Counted from the first letter of the stretch, positions 27,757-41,883 are shown. The stretch is 64,000 bases of DNA from Ctenosaura bakeri (GCA_948474755.1 CAOLHI010000020.1:744001-808000), one strand, 5' to 3'. Translations and numbers: made by a program. Notes: generated by a model not told the origin, from the letters alone.

Positions 27757-27955
27757 CCCTTTCATATACCACTATGATTTGACTTTAACTGCATCCTATG
27801 GAATCCTGGTGTTTGTAGTTTGGTGAGGCAGTAGAGCTTTCTGGTTGAGAATTTTAAATATCCCTCTCGAAATTGTAAATCCTAGGATTCTATAGGATGT
27901 TGCCGTGATAGTTAAAGTAGAATCATAGTGCTATAACTGTGCTTGGATGAAAGGG
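27757..27955. mobile_element. Diverged palindromic MITE (copy 6)
   Basis: Inverted ends CCCTTTCAT and ATGAAAGGG flank arms with ATCCTATGGAATCCTGG and its imperfect complement CCTAGGATTCTATAGGAT. It is clearly related to copies 1 to 5 but older. Confidence 0.65.
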
Positions 27956-30900
27956 CATCCCAGATAGCATCCCAGAGAGCCTTGGCACTGCGAAGCAGGC
28001 AGTGGGGAATCCTTGCCACGTCTCAAGTTTCAACTTGACATCCTGCATGTTTTTGAACCAACTCTCAGAACTTGAGAAGATAAATCATAAATGAACAACT
28101 TCATTATTGCGTTTATTACCAGAACCCACAATGTTTGCTTTATCTTAGTTAATTGACCAGTGATATGGTTATTCTTGTTAAGCTGATTGTGGGCAGAAAT
28201 ATTTTTGTTTTAAAAATTTATCTCCAGAAATCATAATTTTAATGTTTCAACATTTAACATTTAAAAGTATGACATTGGCCGTTAAGTGATAGCATGGCTT
28301 CTACGTTCGCTTTCTCTTTCAGTTTGAATACAAAAATACATTTGCCTTGAATTAGGTCAAGGCCTGTGTGTGTGTGTGTGTGTCCATGTTGGTCCAAAAG
28401 AGAGAGCAGATGATTATACGGTATCAAAACCAGAGAAACAGATTGCTTACCTTACTACTTGCTGCTGCATCTGAAGAAGTGGTTTTATATCCACACTAGC
28501 TCACAGATATATAAACACCAATCAGTCTTAAAGGGCCTGCCACATTGCTTTTTAAAATCCTTTTCCTTCCTCCTCTTTAGATTGCTTACTTTTAACTATA
28601 TAATTCTTTGAGAGATCATCTGTGAGCAACATACATGGATTCTTCTGCATCTGTACTTCTAGAAGGCTGAGTGTGGTGTTTTGATGGGACATCACTCATC
28701 AATGACAATTACAGATAAGCAACTTCTTTTATTTTTTTTCAGAGGTCCTTGTGACTCACAGACATGGGAAATTAGCTAGCATATTTGCTGGAGGTGGGGA
28801 AGGGGATAGCTGGAGAATTGTATGCAACACTGCTCTTCTAAATTGAGCTTCTGTGTCTCCCCCTCAGATTCAAATAGTAATGGCAAAAATAGCAGGCTAT
28901 GCCCATTTGGCTGCCCAGCAAATATCCAGAATAGACACTCCTTTGAGGAAAGTGGCAGATGTCAACATTGCTTTAGTAGTGTTGCTGTGGAGCCCTGAGC
29001 TGATAGATCTGTCAGTTACTGTCACTCTGTCACTGCAATGGTGCTTTGAAACAGGCACACCTTTTCCAGAACCAGAATGGCACACACAAAAGTTGAGGTC
29101 ATAGCCTTTGCATGGATCAGCTAAGATGACAATGCCCTGTGTATGTCCAGTATGCTGATTACACTCTGGGTTAAGCAGGAGTGCTGGTAGGGTAGTGTGC
29201 AAAAAGTGTCACACCGTCTTGGGGTAAGGATGTGATATCAAGAGTGCAGGGCCACTTTATCTGTATGAAAACACACAAGCATTTCAATTGTGATTAACCT
29301 TACTGTAATTCTTCACAGTAAATAACCTTTGCTCATCCAAGGAAAGGTCCTCTGTGGTGGACTGAGCACTGGTACCTAAGCCACATGTGTCTTTTGAAGA
29401 GTAATCCTGGAGGCAATCACCTTGGTCTCATGATCTGTTAAGTCTCAAACCTTTTTAATGTGTTGTGCTGAACTATGTAAGTTTTCCCCTATCCATCTCT
29501 GAAGGACTATCAATAAATGTAGACACCTTCTTCCACAGGAATAGCTGGTAATCTCCCATGCAGGCCACTGGTTTGCAATCCTGAACACATGTGTGGCTGC
29601 AGAGTGTTGCTTCCTGCCCATTACAAACAGCTTATGTCCTTCCTTGTTGGCTGAAGTAGCCTGTAGCTGGTTTCACAACAATGGAATTCCCTGTGAAACA
29701 TTACAGAGGTCCCTGATATGCCTAAATATAATCATGACGGTTAAACAGAATCTATCATTATTGCAAGATTATATAGGGTAAAAATGCTAACATGGGCAAA
29801 GTTAACTGGAGTTGGAGGCTATCAGTGTGTTTAAACATTTGGCCAGTCACTGCTGAAGAATTTGTTTTGATTTCAAGTTCAGAAGATATGACCATCCTCT
29901 CAATGGTTGATCAGCCACATGGGGGACAGTGGCTAAAATCCTGTTGTTGAGATACCCAAATGCCACTCCTGTTTATGCCTATGTGTGTATGGGAGGTGAA
30001 AGTTGTAGAAAGAGGGATCTTGTCCTTCCTTGTGCATTGCCTCTCAGCCCAGGTGTGCAACAACAGCTGGAGTGCTTGCAGGGACAGGTCCATCTTCAGA
30101 GCCACTGCTCAGCTTTTGGAATGCTCATGGGCATGTTCTGTGTGTGCCAGAAGAAGAAGAAGAAGTAAACATATGATGGGACAGTGTGCAAAGGGAGCTG
30201 GAATATGCCTGGAAGTTATGTTACTACTGCTAAGAGAATTTAAATGTTTCCGCCCTTTGTCCCAGCCTCCACATGGCCAAGAAGGGGAATGCCCTCTGCC
30301 TGCATTGAGATCTCTCTAAACCAATTGAATTACAACAGAAACAATACCTGATACAAAATGTAGGCCAGCGACTCTTAACATCATTTTTCTTCTCTTGTAT
30401 GATTTTTAAACAGCTTTTGCCTGATGAGGAAGCTTTGAAAGCTTGAATGATGTATTTTGTGCATTTTGATTGCCAATAAAAAGGTATTGCTCTTTTGACA
30501 ATTTTTGATTTTGTTGTGTTTTAGTGTGTGGCCAACATGATTCCTGAATATGTTTCCAGTATTTGTGTTTGTGAGTGAGTGAAAATGGAATAGCATCAAT
30601 GAGCTGGGACATGAGGAATGATGAGGATACTTTGAAGAACATTAGTACCAATCTCTAAATGCTTAGCATTTAACAATGAGTTAGATCAACAACTAATATT
30701 TGATAAGTCTTTTTTTTTTATTTCCTTATAAATAAAGGATGTACAGATGAAGGCCAATACTGAGGTTCCCTTCCAGGAGCCTGTCACAGTAAACTCTTGC
30801 CCTATTGAATCTATGGATGCTTTTTCCTGACATCATCCTTTCACATAAACACAGAGGGCTCTGAAAATCAATTCAGGCCATTTCACAACACTATTCACCC

Positions 30901-32921
30901 AGCAGCTGAGGCCAGCAGCTGAAAGCAGCAGCAAAAGTAGACACAGTGCACAGAAAATAGGATCAAGAAGCTTCCCTAGAGACAATTGTGTCCAACAAAG
31001 TACAAAGTCCCAAATGATTATTGTGCTATAAAAAAATATAACACTTCATAAAACCAACATTACTTCTTAAAAATTACTCTGGTACATATATAATATACAA
31101 TGGCAGCCCGTTTCCAAACATGAAACCTTGAAACATGGATGTTTCAAATCAAACAGTTCACAAACATGAATGTGGAATTTTTAAAACAAAACACTGCACC
31201 ATAATCTAGAAATACTAACACTGTAACTTTGAAATCACAACAAAACCTTACACTCCAAAAGAGTGTTGCATTCTTTCCTGCAGATCAGATTTTGAACCTA
31301 TTTGATGGTTTTAGTCTTTAAGGCATCCCACGGGTAATTTTTAAATGTGTAAATATGTAAATAAATGTGTAAGTGTATAAATACTATTTGTCTAGAATCT
31401 ACAAATCGGTACATTCTCCAGTAGCTCAGGTAGCGATTTGTACAGCTAAGTATGAGTGAAAGATGTGATTTGATGCTTGGGAACAGAACACATGTAATTT
31501 CCTTCAGAGTAAGCTAAGGAGAACATCTTGAGATGGGCAATTGCCCTCACTCAAACTGTAGACCCCTTTCATTTCTAAAGGAAGAAGTGGTTGTCTCAGT
31601 TTTGAAAGTACTGTAACTGAGTGCAAACACCCAAACTAATGAATGAGACAAACTTATGAAAAAAACCAAGTAAGAAAAAGGAGTACAAGAGCAAAGGACA
31701 TACACTGGGTTCTACTGTTTCCAGCTAATGTGGAAATAAATGCTGAAAATATTTGGCTTTAGCAAGTCATTGTAGCTCCAGCTAGGGTTGTCCAAGTCCA
31801 ACCGTTCCTATATTTTGTTCTCAGTAATGAGGAGGAAGAGATGGGACTCACTACGATAATGATCCCATGGATCTGGACTAAGTTGGACTGTTTCATTTGA
31901 ACAAGTAGGGATGTAATACTTTTTGCCTGAAGGGGGATTCAACTTAAGTGGAAGTATTAATTTTACCATGCCAGATGAACAGGGACAGCCTACGACATTT
32001 TCACTGCCTGACAGGAAGGACAAGATGGCATCATCCTATGTATTCTACCTATAAAGGCTGACAGAACTATCAGCTGAATTATGCTTTACAGCACAAAGTG
32101 GGTGATGGGACTGTATTCTATGCTCCACATGGGAGCAACTGGCTATTTTGGGGCTTAAGCTAGGTAGTTCACACAGCTCTGCTCTCCAACACCTTGCTGC
32201 CATTTTCCATTTCCCAGCATCTTCCAACTGGGCAAGATAAATGTGTACTGACTAAAGACTGCTGAGGAGCTTTTCCCCTCAGTGGGCCAGAGTACTGGTA
32301 ATGAGTCCCAGCAGTCTATGAGCAGCAAGCAACAATGCTGCAGTTCTGGATCTAGACCGTGGACAATAATTTCCAGAATCTCCCATAAATCATGGGAATT
32401 GTAGATGGAAATAACATTAAACTTTGTCTTGATTCTCCTTTTAGCATGTAACTTTTACTTAGAATTTTCACCTACCAGATTGTTTTCATGGGATGAAAAA
32501 CGGACTCTGAGATCCACAAGGGCTTAATCACTTCTATGGATGAAAGCCAAAACAAAACAAAAAGCCAACAGGGTGAGCATTAAAGGGAAGGGTTCCCTCT
32601 TGGTTGTAGCTTAAACCCTTTTGAATTGGTTGCCTATGAATGCATGTTCACATTCTCTCTTGCACCCAACTATTTTGAAAGTTTTTGCAAAACTGAACTG
32701 AGCCACTGCTACAAAAGATTTGAATTTAAGTGGTTCACACTGTTGAAAACTTTGAACAGCATTTATTTGCCGGTTTTATGCCTCCTTGAATCTTCAGACA
32801 TGAGGCAAAGAACTAATAAATAAAACAGAAAAGAAAGAAAGGAAAGCTTCTGTTTCATTGCCAGACTGACAAAGTTATAGAACTGTGCAATGGAAGGGCA
32901 TGAGGGGTTGGGGTGGCTGGG
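27956..32921. other. Intergenic DNA, no gene recognised
   Basis: It contains a (GT)n run at 28366-28384. Open frames, for example 101 codons at 29202-28897 on the minus strand, do not resemble any protein I know. A (GAA)n stretch lies at 30150-30167. Confidence 0.4.
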
Positions 32922-33100
32922 GGCCTTTCCACACTACACTGTTTTAGTGCTATTATTCTACTTTCAACATCTTGTGGAATCCTGGGGTTTGCAGTTTAGG
33001 GAGGGGCCTTTAGAATTCTCAGCCAGAGAGCTCTTTGGGCTCAGTAAACTACAAAGCCCATAATTCCACAGGATGTTGAAAATAGAATAATAGAAAGGCC
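32922..33100. mobile_element. Diverged palindromic MITE (copy 7)
   Basis: The left end GGCCTTTCCACACTACAC and the right end TAGAAAGGCC flank arms with CTTTCAACATCTTGTGGAAT and its imperfect complement. CTGGG occurs directly on both sides (32917-32921 and 33101-33105), but this 5-mer may be chance. Confidence 0.7.
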
Positions 33101-36100
33101 CTGGGATGTCCAGTGTGGATGGGATTGTACCCAGATAGGTGGGGGTCCTGCATGAAGGCCATCACACTACCTCATTCCCAGAAGTGTGTAAATCCATACA
33201 GTATTGTCACCCATTTTTAGCTCTCTCATGTATTCTCGTTGCTTATTCCAACTTATTTCCTCATACACAAACATAAACACAATGTTTAAGAAAGGAAAGG
33301 TTAAATGCCGTTTGACTGATAGCATCAGGAGTCATTCATTTTGGAAGCCCTCCTGATGCCAGCATATGGAAATGCATGAGTTCTTACTTCATGCTAAGAC
33401 ATGTATGCTAAATGTGCGCTTTATAGAATACGTTTTTCCCACTCAGGCATGAATGTCACTGAAGCACAAGGAGCTTAGGCACTACAATTTCAATATGAAA
33501 ATATCTGTGTAAGCTTTAAAGTACCAGGAGTCAATCTGCTCTGTTGAAATCAATGAGGTTGACTATAGGTAGTGATTACAGTGGAACTAGAATGAGGACC
33601 TTTTACCTTGAAAATGTATACTCACCAAACAGAAAAGAATCTCCATTTCTGGATGATCTGACACTAACACTTGGAAATTAAACACTCACTGACAAGTATG
33701 ACTTACCATTTTAAGAATTTGAACATACAATGCAGATTAGGATGTACCTTTTCATACACAGTACTTTTTCAATATGTCAGTACTGGGAGTTGGTGGGGAT
33801 AGCTACAAGCCCTTTTTAATGCTCCCAGAATTTTACTTTTAAATTGACATTGCGGTTTGCCACCAAAATTCAGCAGCAAATTGATAAATGCAGTATAGTC
33901 AAAGAAGAGAAAGCTTTCGATTGTGTGTATATGGGTGTGTATGTGTAAACAATTCTGTTATTTTTGAGGTATTTATCATATTAATTAAAGCCAATTTAAG
34001 TAAATTTATGACTCATTTATATATAAATATAATTTTAATAATAAGTATGAGTGGGAGATTTTATTTGTTAAAACAGTGGCATTAAAATAATAACATAAAA
34101 TGGAAAAGTCATCTATTTTATCCACTTGATTCAATTTTTTTTTCTATTCAAAGCATCAACTAAACTCTGTCCTTTACTCCTGAGGCAATGCCCGAGAACA
34201 GTCAGCCTCTGAGCGCTTGCCTAACTTGAAAACTGGCCCTCAGGCCCACAGAACTTGCTCTTCCCTGATATAGATCATGGAGACATTTGAAGAGATAACC
34301 TTTACATAACCTCATCAATGTTGTTCTACATTCAGTGTCATGTTTATGTTAAAACCACTTTGCTCCTGAATGGAGCCCTGGCTTTGAATAGTTTCCCAGT
34401 CTTCTGGTGCAGTTTTGGGCAGCTCTTGTGGGAAGGAGAGATCGTCCCTCTCTCGATTCCATTGTTCTGCCAGTGGAAGGCCAGTACTGGATACTGTCAT
34501 TTGACCACAGCCCCAGTGCCTTTTACCATTTCCCTTCCCTGCCTTACTGCAAGCCATTGTAAGGATTATGAAACACAGCTCCCATAAACCACAAAACAAT
34601 GAGATCAGATTTATGGAACCCACACCATATAATATAACTTTATTTAGGCTTGCTTCCTAAAATCAGCCTGACCCTTTCTGATATTTTTTTTTTTTTGAAG
34701 TTCCCCCTTCATTCTAAATGTGCAGACATTCCAAATAATAGCTTCCTAACACTTTTAAGGCTTAAATCCAGCTACTAGTTTGAAGTAAAGTAGACCCACT
34801 GAATCAATTGCTTGATGATAAATCAGCACTCATGTAAATCTCATTGATGCAGTGAGTGTACTTATTCATTCAGTCAGTCAGTCATTCAATTTATACCCCA
34901 GTTAGGATAAACAATTGGATTTAGACCCCAGTATAAATGTATTTTGAGCAATGGAAGCCTCAATGATAAGAAGATTGGGTCTATGCAGACTATTTGTTAT
35001 ATATTCCACATTGTATTTAAGACCTGTATGGCCTCTTGACTTGGTTAGCTTCAATCTGATATAAAACCAGAAGTGATCATTTAGCTTGTGTCACAAAGGC
35101 TGTACAAGATGGCAGAGACTGTAGTTTGTGTCAAAACACAAGCAAGATTATCTATTGCAGTCAAAGGTTTACGGTTAGACTCCCAGGACCACCACTGTTC
35201 AAACTATTAATGATGAAACTAATGATGATGATATTAATCATGAAACCAGTGGATGAGATGCTAGGCATTGCTACTGATAGGATAAAATAGGACTGTTAAG
35301 AAAGATGCTTCTCAACTTTTGATCTATGTTTAAATTTAAACATGATTTTGTCAATGTGGACAATGATTGTGTGTGTGTGTGCAAAAGTATGCCAATCAAG
35401 ATTTGCTAATCATTGTTCCCTAACTGTTCACAAAATTTTAATTTGTTGGCATATATTCCTGATACTGTAGCATATATTTGAGCAGAGTTGGATGGAACAT
35501 CTAATGTCTTCTAGACTGAACTCATCTGAACAAATTACTCATGCCTTTCCCCAGTTTCATTTGAAATTCTTCTAGGGCTGTTTATGGGCCAACCTTCCAT
35601 AAGGAAGTGATACAATAGCAGCAAGTTGGGTATCCTGAGGATTCAAGACTATAAGAATATATATTTTATTTCCAGCAAGATTAGGAAGTGGTGGCCACCA
35701 TCCAGAAAGGGTCAGTTCCTAAGTTCCATTTAAATCCATGAGAGGCTATTTATTGATGTTTCCAAATGTTCTGAAACCCAACTGATTCTTCTGGATTTGG
35801 GCCTGTAATTTTTCCAAAACTGAGCTTTTTTTTTTATTGGTTGCACTGGGTTGTTCTATTTAACGAACAACCAAAGTGAGGAGGAGGAGATCTTGCTACA
35901 TTAGATGCACAACATAAAAACAAGTTGACATGTTCGAGATTTCTAATATCTACATTATCTCCTGCAGTACTTGAGCCAACTCATTCATTTTAGTGAGATT
36001 CATAGTATTATGTTATTCCAAAAGTCAAATTTGAAGAGCAAATGCTGTACTGCGGTCTTATGTGCATAGCACATATAACGAAATATTAAATACAATTTTT

Positions 36101-36550
36101 AAATTAAGGATAAAATAAAATAAATTACACAACAGCTTCTTGAACACAAAAACAAACCTCCAGAAGCACATTACAGTAGCTAATGCAACCTTTTACTCCC
36201 TTCTATATGTAGACTCAGTTAAAATGGATCTCCCAAACTGGATTTAGGATCAGCTAAATAGCTATAATCTGTAGGATATCATATTCTGTCTTCACTCCTT
36301 ACTGCCTCTCATAGGTGGTGAAAGAGAGTGCAGCACATTGGTTTCTCTTACATACCTCTGGAAACTGACATTATCCATTATGAAAATGAAAATCAAGTAA
36401 AGTGCTTAAAATAACAGGGAACTCTGAAATGAATACTCCTAAGCCCAATGATTTCAAAGGGGTTAGACTGCAGTTCTCTACCTACTGGTCTGAAAATACA
36501 CATCAGTGAATTCTGTGGAACATAGTTCTGAGTAGCAAACATTTACAGCA
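33101..36550. other. Intergenic DNA, no gene recognised
   Basis: AT-rich sequence with short simple repeats (for example GT-rich near 35369). A (TCAG/TCAT)n stretch at 34866-34890 followed by a TTTATACCCC motif resembles the start of an inverted LINE or SINE tail. Nothing else stands out. Confidence 0.4.
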
Positions 36551-36770
36551 AGTGTGATGTAGTATTTTGTACATTGCATTATGACTCCAGAGACTAGGGT
36601 TCAAATCCCTGCTCATCCATGGAATCCCACTGGGTGATCTTGGGCAGGCCATGCTCTCTCACCCTCAGAGAAGGCAAAGGCAAACCTACTCTAAACAAAT
36701 GTTGCCAAGAAAACCCATCATACGGTTGCCATAAGCCAGAAATAAATTGAAGGTACACAACAGCAACAAA
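36551..36770 (+). mobile_element. Squamate tRNA-derived SINE
   Basis: The B-box-like GGGTTCAAATCCCTGCTC, the body motifs CCACTGGGTGATCTTGGGCA and CCCTCAGAGAAGGCAAAGGC, and the tail AACAGCAACAAAG match the 21205 copy family. Confidence 0.78.
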
Positions 36771-37778
36771 GCAGACATTTGTAACACAGCCTTGTTGACC
36801 TGCTTAAGTCTGTGTTGTGTTGTGCTTCATGGGTGCAATCTAGGTTAATTGACAGACATAAAGCACGCCAGTGGTTTTAGCAGGAGATGGAAAGGTACCT
36901 ATTTTTGTCACCCAGCTTGTGCTTGACAAAAGCCAAGATAGTAATGAAAGATATTTAGACTGCATCCTATACAGTCACTCAAAGATGGGAGTAAATCCTA
37001 TTGAATTAAGTGGTACTTAACTTCTGATTAGACATGTACAAGACTGGATTGAACCCATTTCTCTAACACTGTGAAATACTGTAGATTTTAAGATACTCCA
37101 TAGACAGCTTCTTTTCTAATACTGGTCACAGAATGCTTCCAGAAGGTGGGCTCTTACCTCTAATATTCAAAAAAATACTACGCTGCTGTTCTGTCTTTTC
37201 TTCCTTGTAAGGTTCCTCCCTGACCCTTGGAGGAAAGCTGGAAGAAGCGGTAACAAAATACAATGGGACCTCAAACTGAAAACAGCATCAGGACTTGCTG
37301 TAAAATTCCATGAATATAGGCAGTGCAATTGCACTGCAAAAATCTCATCTGGAAGCACCCAGAGAGTGGACAATTTCATTTCTTCCTGTTGATGCAAGCC
37401 TGGCATTATTTTAAAACTGAGGAGTCAAATCAAGGACCTTCATCTCTAAATAAGAGCAGTAGGAGAGTTTGCACCATAACACACTGTCCTTACAACTCAC
37501 TGTCTTGTGTTTGTGCATGTAGACAGGAATGCAAGGAAGAGAGGGTCATATTAGCTCAGCATATCTCCGATCTCCACACACTCTAAGGCTCTATTTGCAC
37601 AGCACCAATGCATGAACACCTGAACTGCCACAGGCTCCTGTATGTGAGATATGTACCCACAGATTATCTGGAGTAATATAGATTGTGCATTTTTTAAATA
37701 TTTACATGGAGGCTCCTTCCCTATGTGGATGTTGACTATGTGGATCAGCAGATGAAACCCCAGTCTCACCTCCATGCA

Positions 37779-37784
37779 TTTATT
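37779..37784 (-). terminator. RPS6KA2: Candidate RPS6KA2 polyadenylation signal
   Basis: AATAAA on the minus strand lies about 640 nt after the RPS6KA2 stop and is the first canonical hexamer I noticed downstream. Use is unproven; a longer 3' UTR is possible. Confidence 0.35.
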
Positions 37785-38418
37785 TCTACATGGATCTAAC
37801 ACATAAAAAGGACTTTTTGAAGAAGTTGAAGAGATACTCTCCCCGCAACTGCTTGTTCCCCTCACATTAAGCATCCCTCTCAGCAGACCATTGCATTCAT
37901 TATGTCATGAATCTCTTCCCATTCAACCTTCTGGAAATGAACCTCACTATACCTGAAGATGGCTAGCTGGATCAACTGCTAGTTGTGACAATTCACCAAA
38001 ACACATATGCTGGTAACATTGACCTCTAAAATCAAAACTACTTGTTTCCCTATTGAAAAGTGCTTACAAAAAGTGGCCTTACAGAGCATCTAAAAGATTC
38101 AAAAAATAGCATTTGGAGAAAAGGAGGAGGGGACAAAACAGGATTTCAGCCGTTTATACTTAAATAAGAAGCAATACAGCAATTGAAAAATTGGCACATT
38201 TGTGAGTAATTGCTAACTCAGGATCTTGGTGGTAATGTAAAAAATGAAGAATCTGAAAGCAAAGAATAACTTTGCCTTATGTTGAAGTTCTGCTAATTCT
38301 AGCAATTTATGTGCCAATAGTCCAGAGTCCTGCAAAATTAGCAATATACATCAGCCTCCCTGATCGACATATGATGTGTGCCTTCCTTTTTCATGCTAGG
38401 CATTTTTTTTTAGGACTA

Positions 38419-38544
38419 CTACAACCTCGTTGAGGTCAGCCTTTTCATCCCCCGACGCTGGGCCAGGTTGGAGGACAATACAGGTTCCAGTCTTGGTGCC
38501 TGAGGTGTTCGATTTAAAGCAAAGTAGGTGGCTGCCATTGCACC
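38419..38544 (-). CDS. RPS6KA2: RPS6KA2 last coding exon: ERK-docking tail and stop
   Basis: Encodes [20 protein letters not shown], then [20 protein letters not shown] and L, with TAG at 38421-38419. It contains the autoinhibitory alpha-L helix region, the ERK D-site LAQRR and a type I PDZ-binding end (STRL). The peptide appears identical to the mammalian RSK3 tail as I recall it. The acceptor is TTTTGCAG. Confidence 0.97.
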   Translation of the reverse strand, partial: GAMAATYFALNRTPQAPRLEPVLSSNLAQRRGMKRLTSTRL

Positions 38545-38941
38545 CTGCAAAATAAAGAAGATACCATGAAGCAGTTAAGAGCAACTCCTTCCTTTTCCTC
38601 ATCATCATTTCTCTGTCCCTGCCCATTTAAAGAAATGGAAGCAGCTATATCCAGAGAGGACTGGGCAAGGAGCTTCTCCTGTCTACTCTTTCCTCACCCA
38701 GAACACTCTCTGAAGTTGCACCTATATTCATTATATAGCCAATCTGGGATAGTGGATCTTTCCCCTGAAGTCAATGGATATTTGTCATACTGTGGAGGAT
38801 CATGTGCATGGCTACTGATGTAAGTCTCTGTCTCTCTCACATCCACTCACCCAGCCACCCAGCCACTCCTTTCCTTCTCCTACTAGTTCGTTGTACTAAC
38901 CAGCAGATGATGGATGAGAAACCAATTTAATTATGTTAGAG

Positions 38942-39306
38942 CTGGGGTGGACACTGCAGAAGGGGCAGGGGCCAAGTATGCATCTTGCACTAATCTCAGT
39001 GGGCCATAGGATCACATTTCAGCGTTGTGGGAGTGACACTGCATAACTTCTGGCTGCTGTTCTGGCCTATTTCAGTCTTTTTTGTTTTCTTTTGTTGTGG
39101 GTGGGTTTGGAGAGTGGTCTGGGCTGGTGATGAAAATGAACTGTTCCATTTGTTTCTGGCTTTTAGCCAATTTAGTTGGTTTGGGGGCAAAAAAATCAGC
39201 TGGATTTAAAAACTCTAAGTTTTAGCGGGCTTTGGGATCACCAGGGGGGCTTCAGTGGATCTCAGGGGTTTCACATGGCCTGTGGGCCATACTTTGTCCA
39301 CCCCTG
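38942..39306. mobile_element. hAT-type non-autonomous element in the last RPS6KA2 intron
   Basis: The left end CTGGGGTGGACACTGCAG and the right end ATACTTTGTCCACCCCTG are inverted repeats of the CAGGGGTGGACAAAG type. Flanking TGTTAGAG (38934-38941) and TGTTACAG (39307-39314) agree at 7 of 8 positions. The element ends only 74 bp from the donor of the penultimate exon. Confidence 0.75.
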
Positions 39307-39379
39307 TGTTACAGTCACATAAAGCCATCAGGCAACTTTTCTGCACGCAGCAAGGCAAAGTAGCCATATCTGTACTTAC

Positions 39380-39517
39380 CTTTACCAGGTGTACATCTTG
39401 TCTGCTGAGCTGATTTTGGGACAGATATTCCCTGTTTATTATCCATGGGTGCCTTAGAACCTGGGTTGCTGTTAAGCGCTGATGGGGGTCTACATGAAGC
39501 ATCTTTGACACAATATC
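39380..39517 (-). CDS. RPS6KA2: RPS6KA2 exon: end of the C-terminal kinase
   Basis: Encodes [20 protein letters not shown], then [20 protein letters not shown] and DVHLVK. It includes the HVDPHQR arginine of subdomain XI. The [17 protein letters not shown] stretch is diagnostic of RSK3 among the four RSKs. The acceptor is TTTTAAAAG and the donor is GTAAGT. Confidence 0.97.
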
Positions 39518-41765
39518 CTTTTAAAAGGGAATTGCAGAGAGGATTAAAAAATGTGATGTTAAAAGGTTTTCTGAGGATACATTTCTGTTCTATAGACTGG
39601 ATAATGGCAGCTTAAAATGAAATAGAAAATGACTTTAAGGTAGGTAGAGGAATAGAATTAGGTGCTTGTTATACCAGTCCACCTGAAATCTACTTCTCCT
39701 GTACTCAGAAAGGTAGTAGAATGACAATGCACTCTTTGGCACCATTACTGTATTTCCACTTCAGTGATTTTAGTTCCAGTGTTTGCTTTTTCCCACTTGA
39801 AATATGACAACACCATTTCTATCACCTTGTTTGCTCCACCTCCTGTTCCATGATTCATGTCTTTTTTTAAAAAAGAGAGAGAAGCCATAACTGTGCAATC
39901 ATGTGAAATTACATAATGATGCTATTATGGAAGCACTCCTACTCTCTATCCAGATCAAAAAGATGGACACACATTGTGCCACTTCCATTAATTTTTCTCT
40001 GCCTTGTTACCACACCATATACCTCCAATCTGCAGGATGTGCTATTTTCATAACTGGACACATTTATGGCTGAAACACATCTTTGAAAATGCACTGGCTG
40101 GAAGGATACGTCAGGTCAGGATAACTTCAGACATGATCAGGTCATAAGTTTAGAGAGGATTAGCAGAAAAGTCTGAAGCTAGAGGGCTTGTGATAATCCT
40201 TTCAAAAATTGCAAGCTACAAGCACTCCCAAAAAGAACAGAAGGCAAAATTACACAGATGAAACAATCAGGGACCCCACTATGAGCATATCCCATGGAGA
40301 CCTTTCCTATTCATACTACATGACCAAAACATTAAGAGATTGTCAGGACTCCCATCAATGTTTTGTTACCTAGAGTTAAGACAATCAGTCCATTCCAGAT
40401 TCATCAACCCCATGAGAAAGCCAGTGCCACTTTGTCCATGCACTCTCCCTCAGGGTAGGAAATAGGGTATAAAAACCCTAGCTCCAGCCCCAGTAAATCA
40501 TACTACTTGGACATAATACATGGTGTCCAGAAGTCTGTTCTTTCTTGCTACCCTCAGTGGCAGAGCTTGGAGTATGTGGAGGGGTGGGTGGGAGGAGGGC
40601 AGGGTTACGCTATGAGGGGCATGGCCAGGGCACATGAGGGCATGGCCAGGGCATGCAGAAGCATGGCTATGGACTGGGACACCCCAAAAACATTACTGCC
40701 TGGGGCGAATCGCCCCCTGCCCCCAAGTCCCTACGCGACTGCCCTCAGATGGCTGTTTGAGCCATTTTGCTTTCACCTTCTGCTTCAGGACTGGTAACTA
40801 TCACCTTTTCCACCCATTCGCTCTCTATCCAACCTTTCTTGCCTCACTTTCTGCTAGCCTTGTATGGCTCTTAAGAGTGTTTGATTTCTTGTATATTTAT
40901 TATTTCCAAATAAAATATTCTGTTTAACTTTTAATGGTGTCTTCTCCACAGTTAGTACTGGTATACACAGGTGAAAAGATCCTGCCATTACCCTCCTCTT
41001 GCAGGCCTCCGTTTAACTATAATTCCCCCAAATTCTATGAAGAAGCTGGCATTGCGGGTGGACCTCAAACTCCCCCACCTCTTAGAGTAATAGCCTTCTC
41101 CCATGATCACCCGCTTCATTCTGCTTTTGTCCATTAGCCTTTAAACTTCTGTATATTTTATTTTTAAAGGGATTAAATCCAGTCCTGGATCCTAGCAGGA
41201 TTACGTCAGAACTGTGCTACTTCCTTTATTTAAAAAAAAAATTCAGAGTAATGTAAAATGTATGCCAAGAGAATGGAGAACAAATGAATGGCAGTTCTTT
41301 TGGGAACTCTGGTGTCCTCCCAGTCCAACTGCTGAAATTAGTCTGGGGCTTCTCTGCTGGAGATACCCAAGGAATCCACAAGGGAGAAGCAATGAAACTA
41401 TACTCACACTGAGCTCACTCTGCTCTCAATATTACAATGAAGAAAAATAAGACATTTGCACCCAAAGTGGTTTTCTAAGCCATAGTGGGACAGTGAGTCA
41501 TTTCAGGTGGGGAAAGAATCATTATTATAGTGAACATATTCCCTCCACTCCCAAATATGTGTATCCAATCATATCCCCTAGGGTACTTTGGCTACAATGC
41601 TCCAAGCTTAATGCTTGCTTTCTATTAAGGTTAGGATATAGAAGATGCTGATAATCTGTTATTTAAAGATAAGTAATGTAAAATTAAATAACATTTCTTG
41701 GGCCTTACAGAAATGTTTGGTAATGTCTGGAAGGATTATGTACGAATGTGATCTTATTTACTTAC
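39518..41765. other. RPS6KA2 intron with a short GGCATGGCCAGGGCA-type repeat
   Basis: Mostly unclassified. At about 40612-40672 there are imperfect tandem copies of a GGGGCATGGCCAGGGCAC-like unit in a GC-richer patch (40560-40740). No gene is seen. Confidence 0.45.
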
Positions 41766-41883
41766 TTTAGCAGCATCAGATATTGAATCCCAGTTTCCTC
41801 CTGTGAGTGCATATTTTCCACTACCAATTCTGGCCAGAATCTCCTCTGGAGTATCATCTGGCCCATTTGCAAAAGGAGTAAAC
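41766..41883 (-). CDS. RPS6KA2: RPS6KA2 exon: alpha-G region
   Basis: Completes Gly and encodes [20 protein letters not shown] then [19 protein letters not shown]. The GKYAL and [10 protein letters not shown] blocks are RSK3-like rather than RSK2-like (GKFSL). The acceptor is TTTAACAG and the donor is GTAAGT. Confidence 0.97.

Noticed and set aside
28897..29202. 101-codon minus-strand frame in intergenic DNA
   Set aside because: Cysteine/histidine-containing but without a regular zinc-finger spacing or known homology. A possible old repeat, not supported as a gene.
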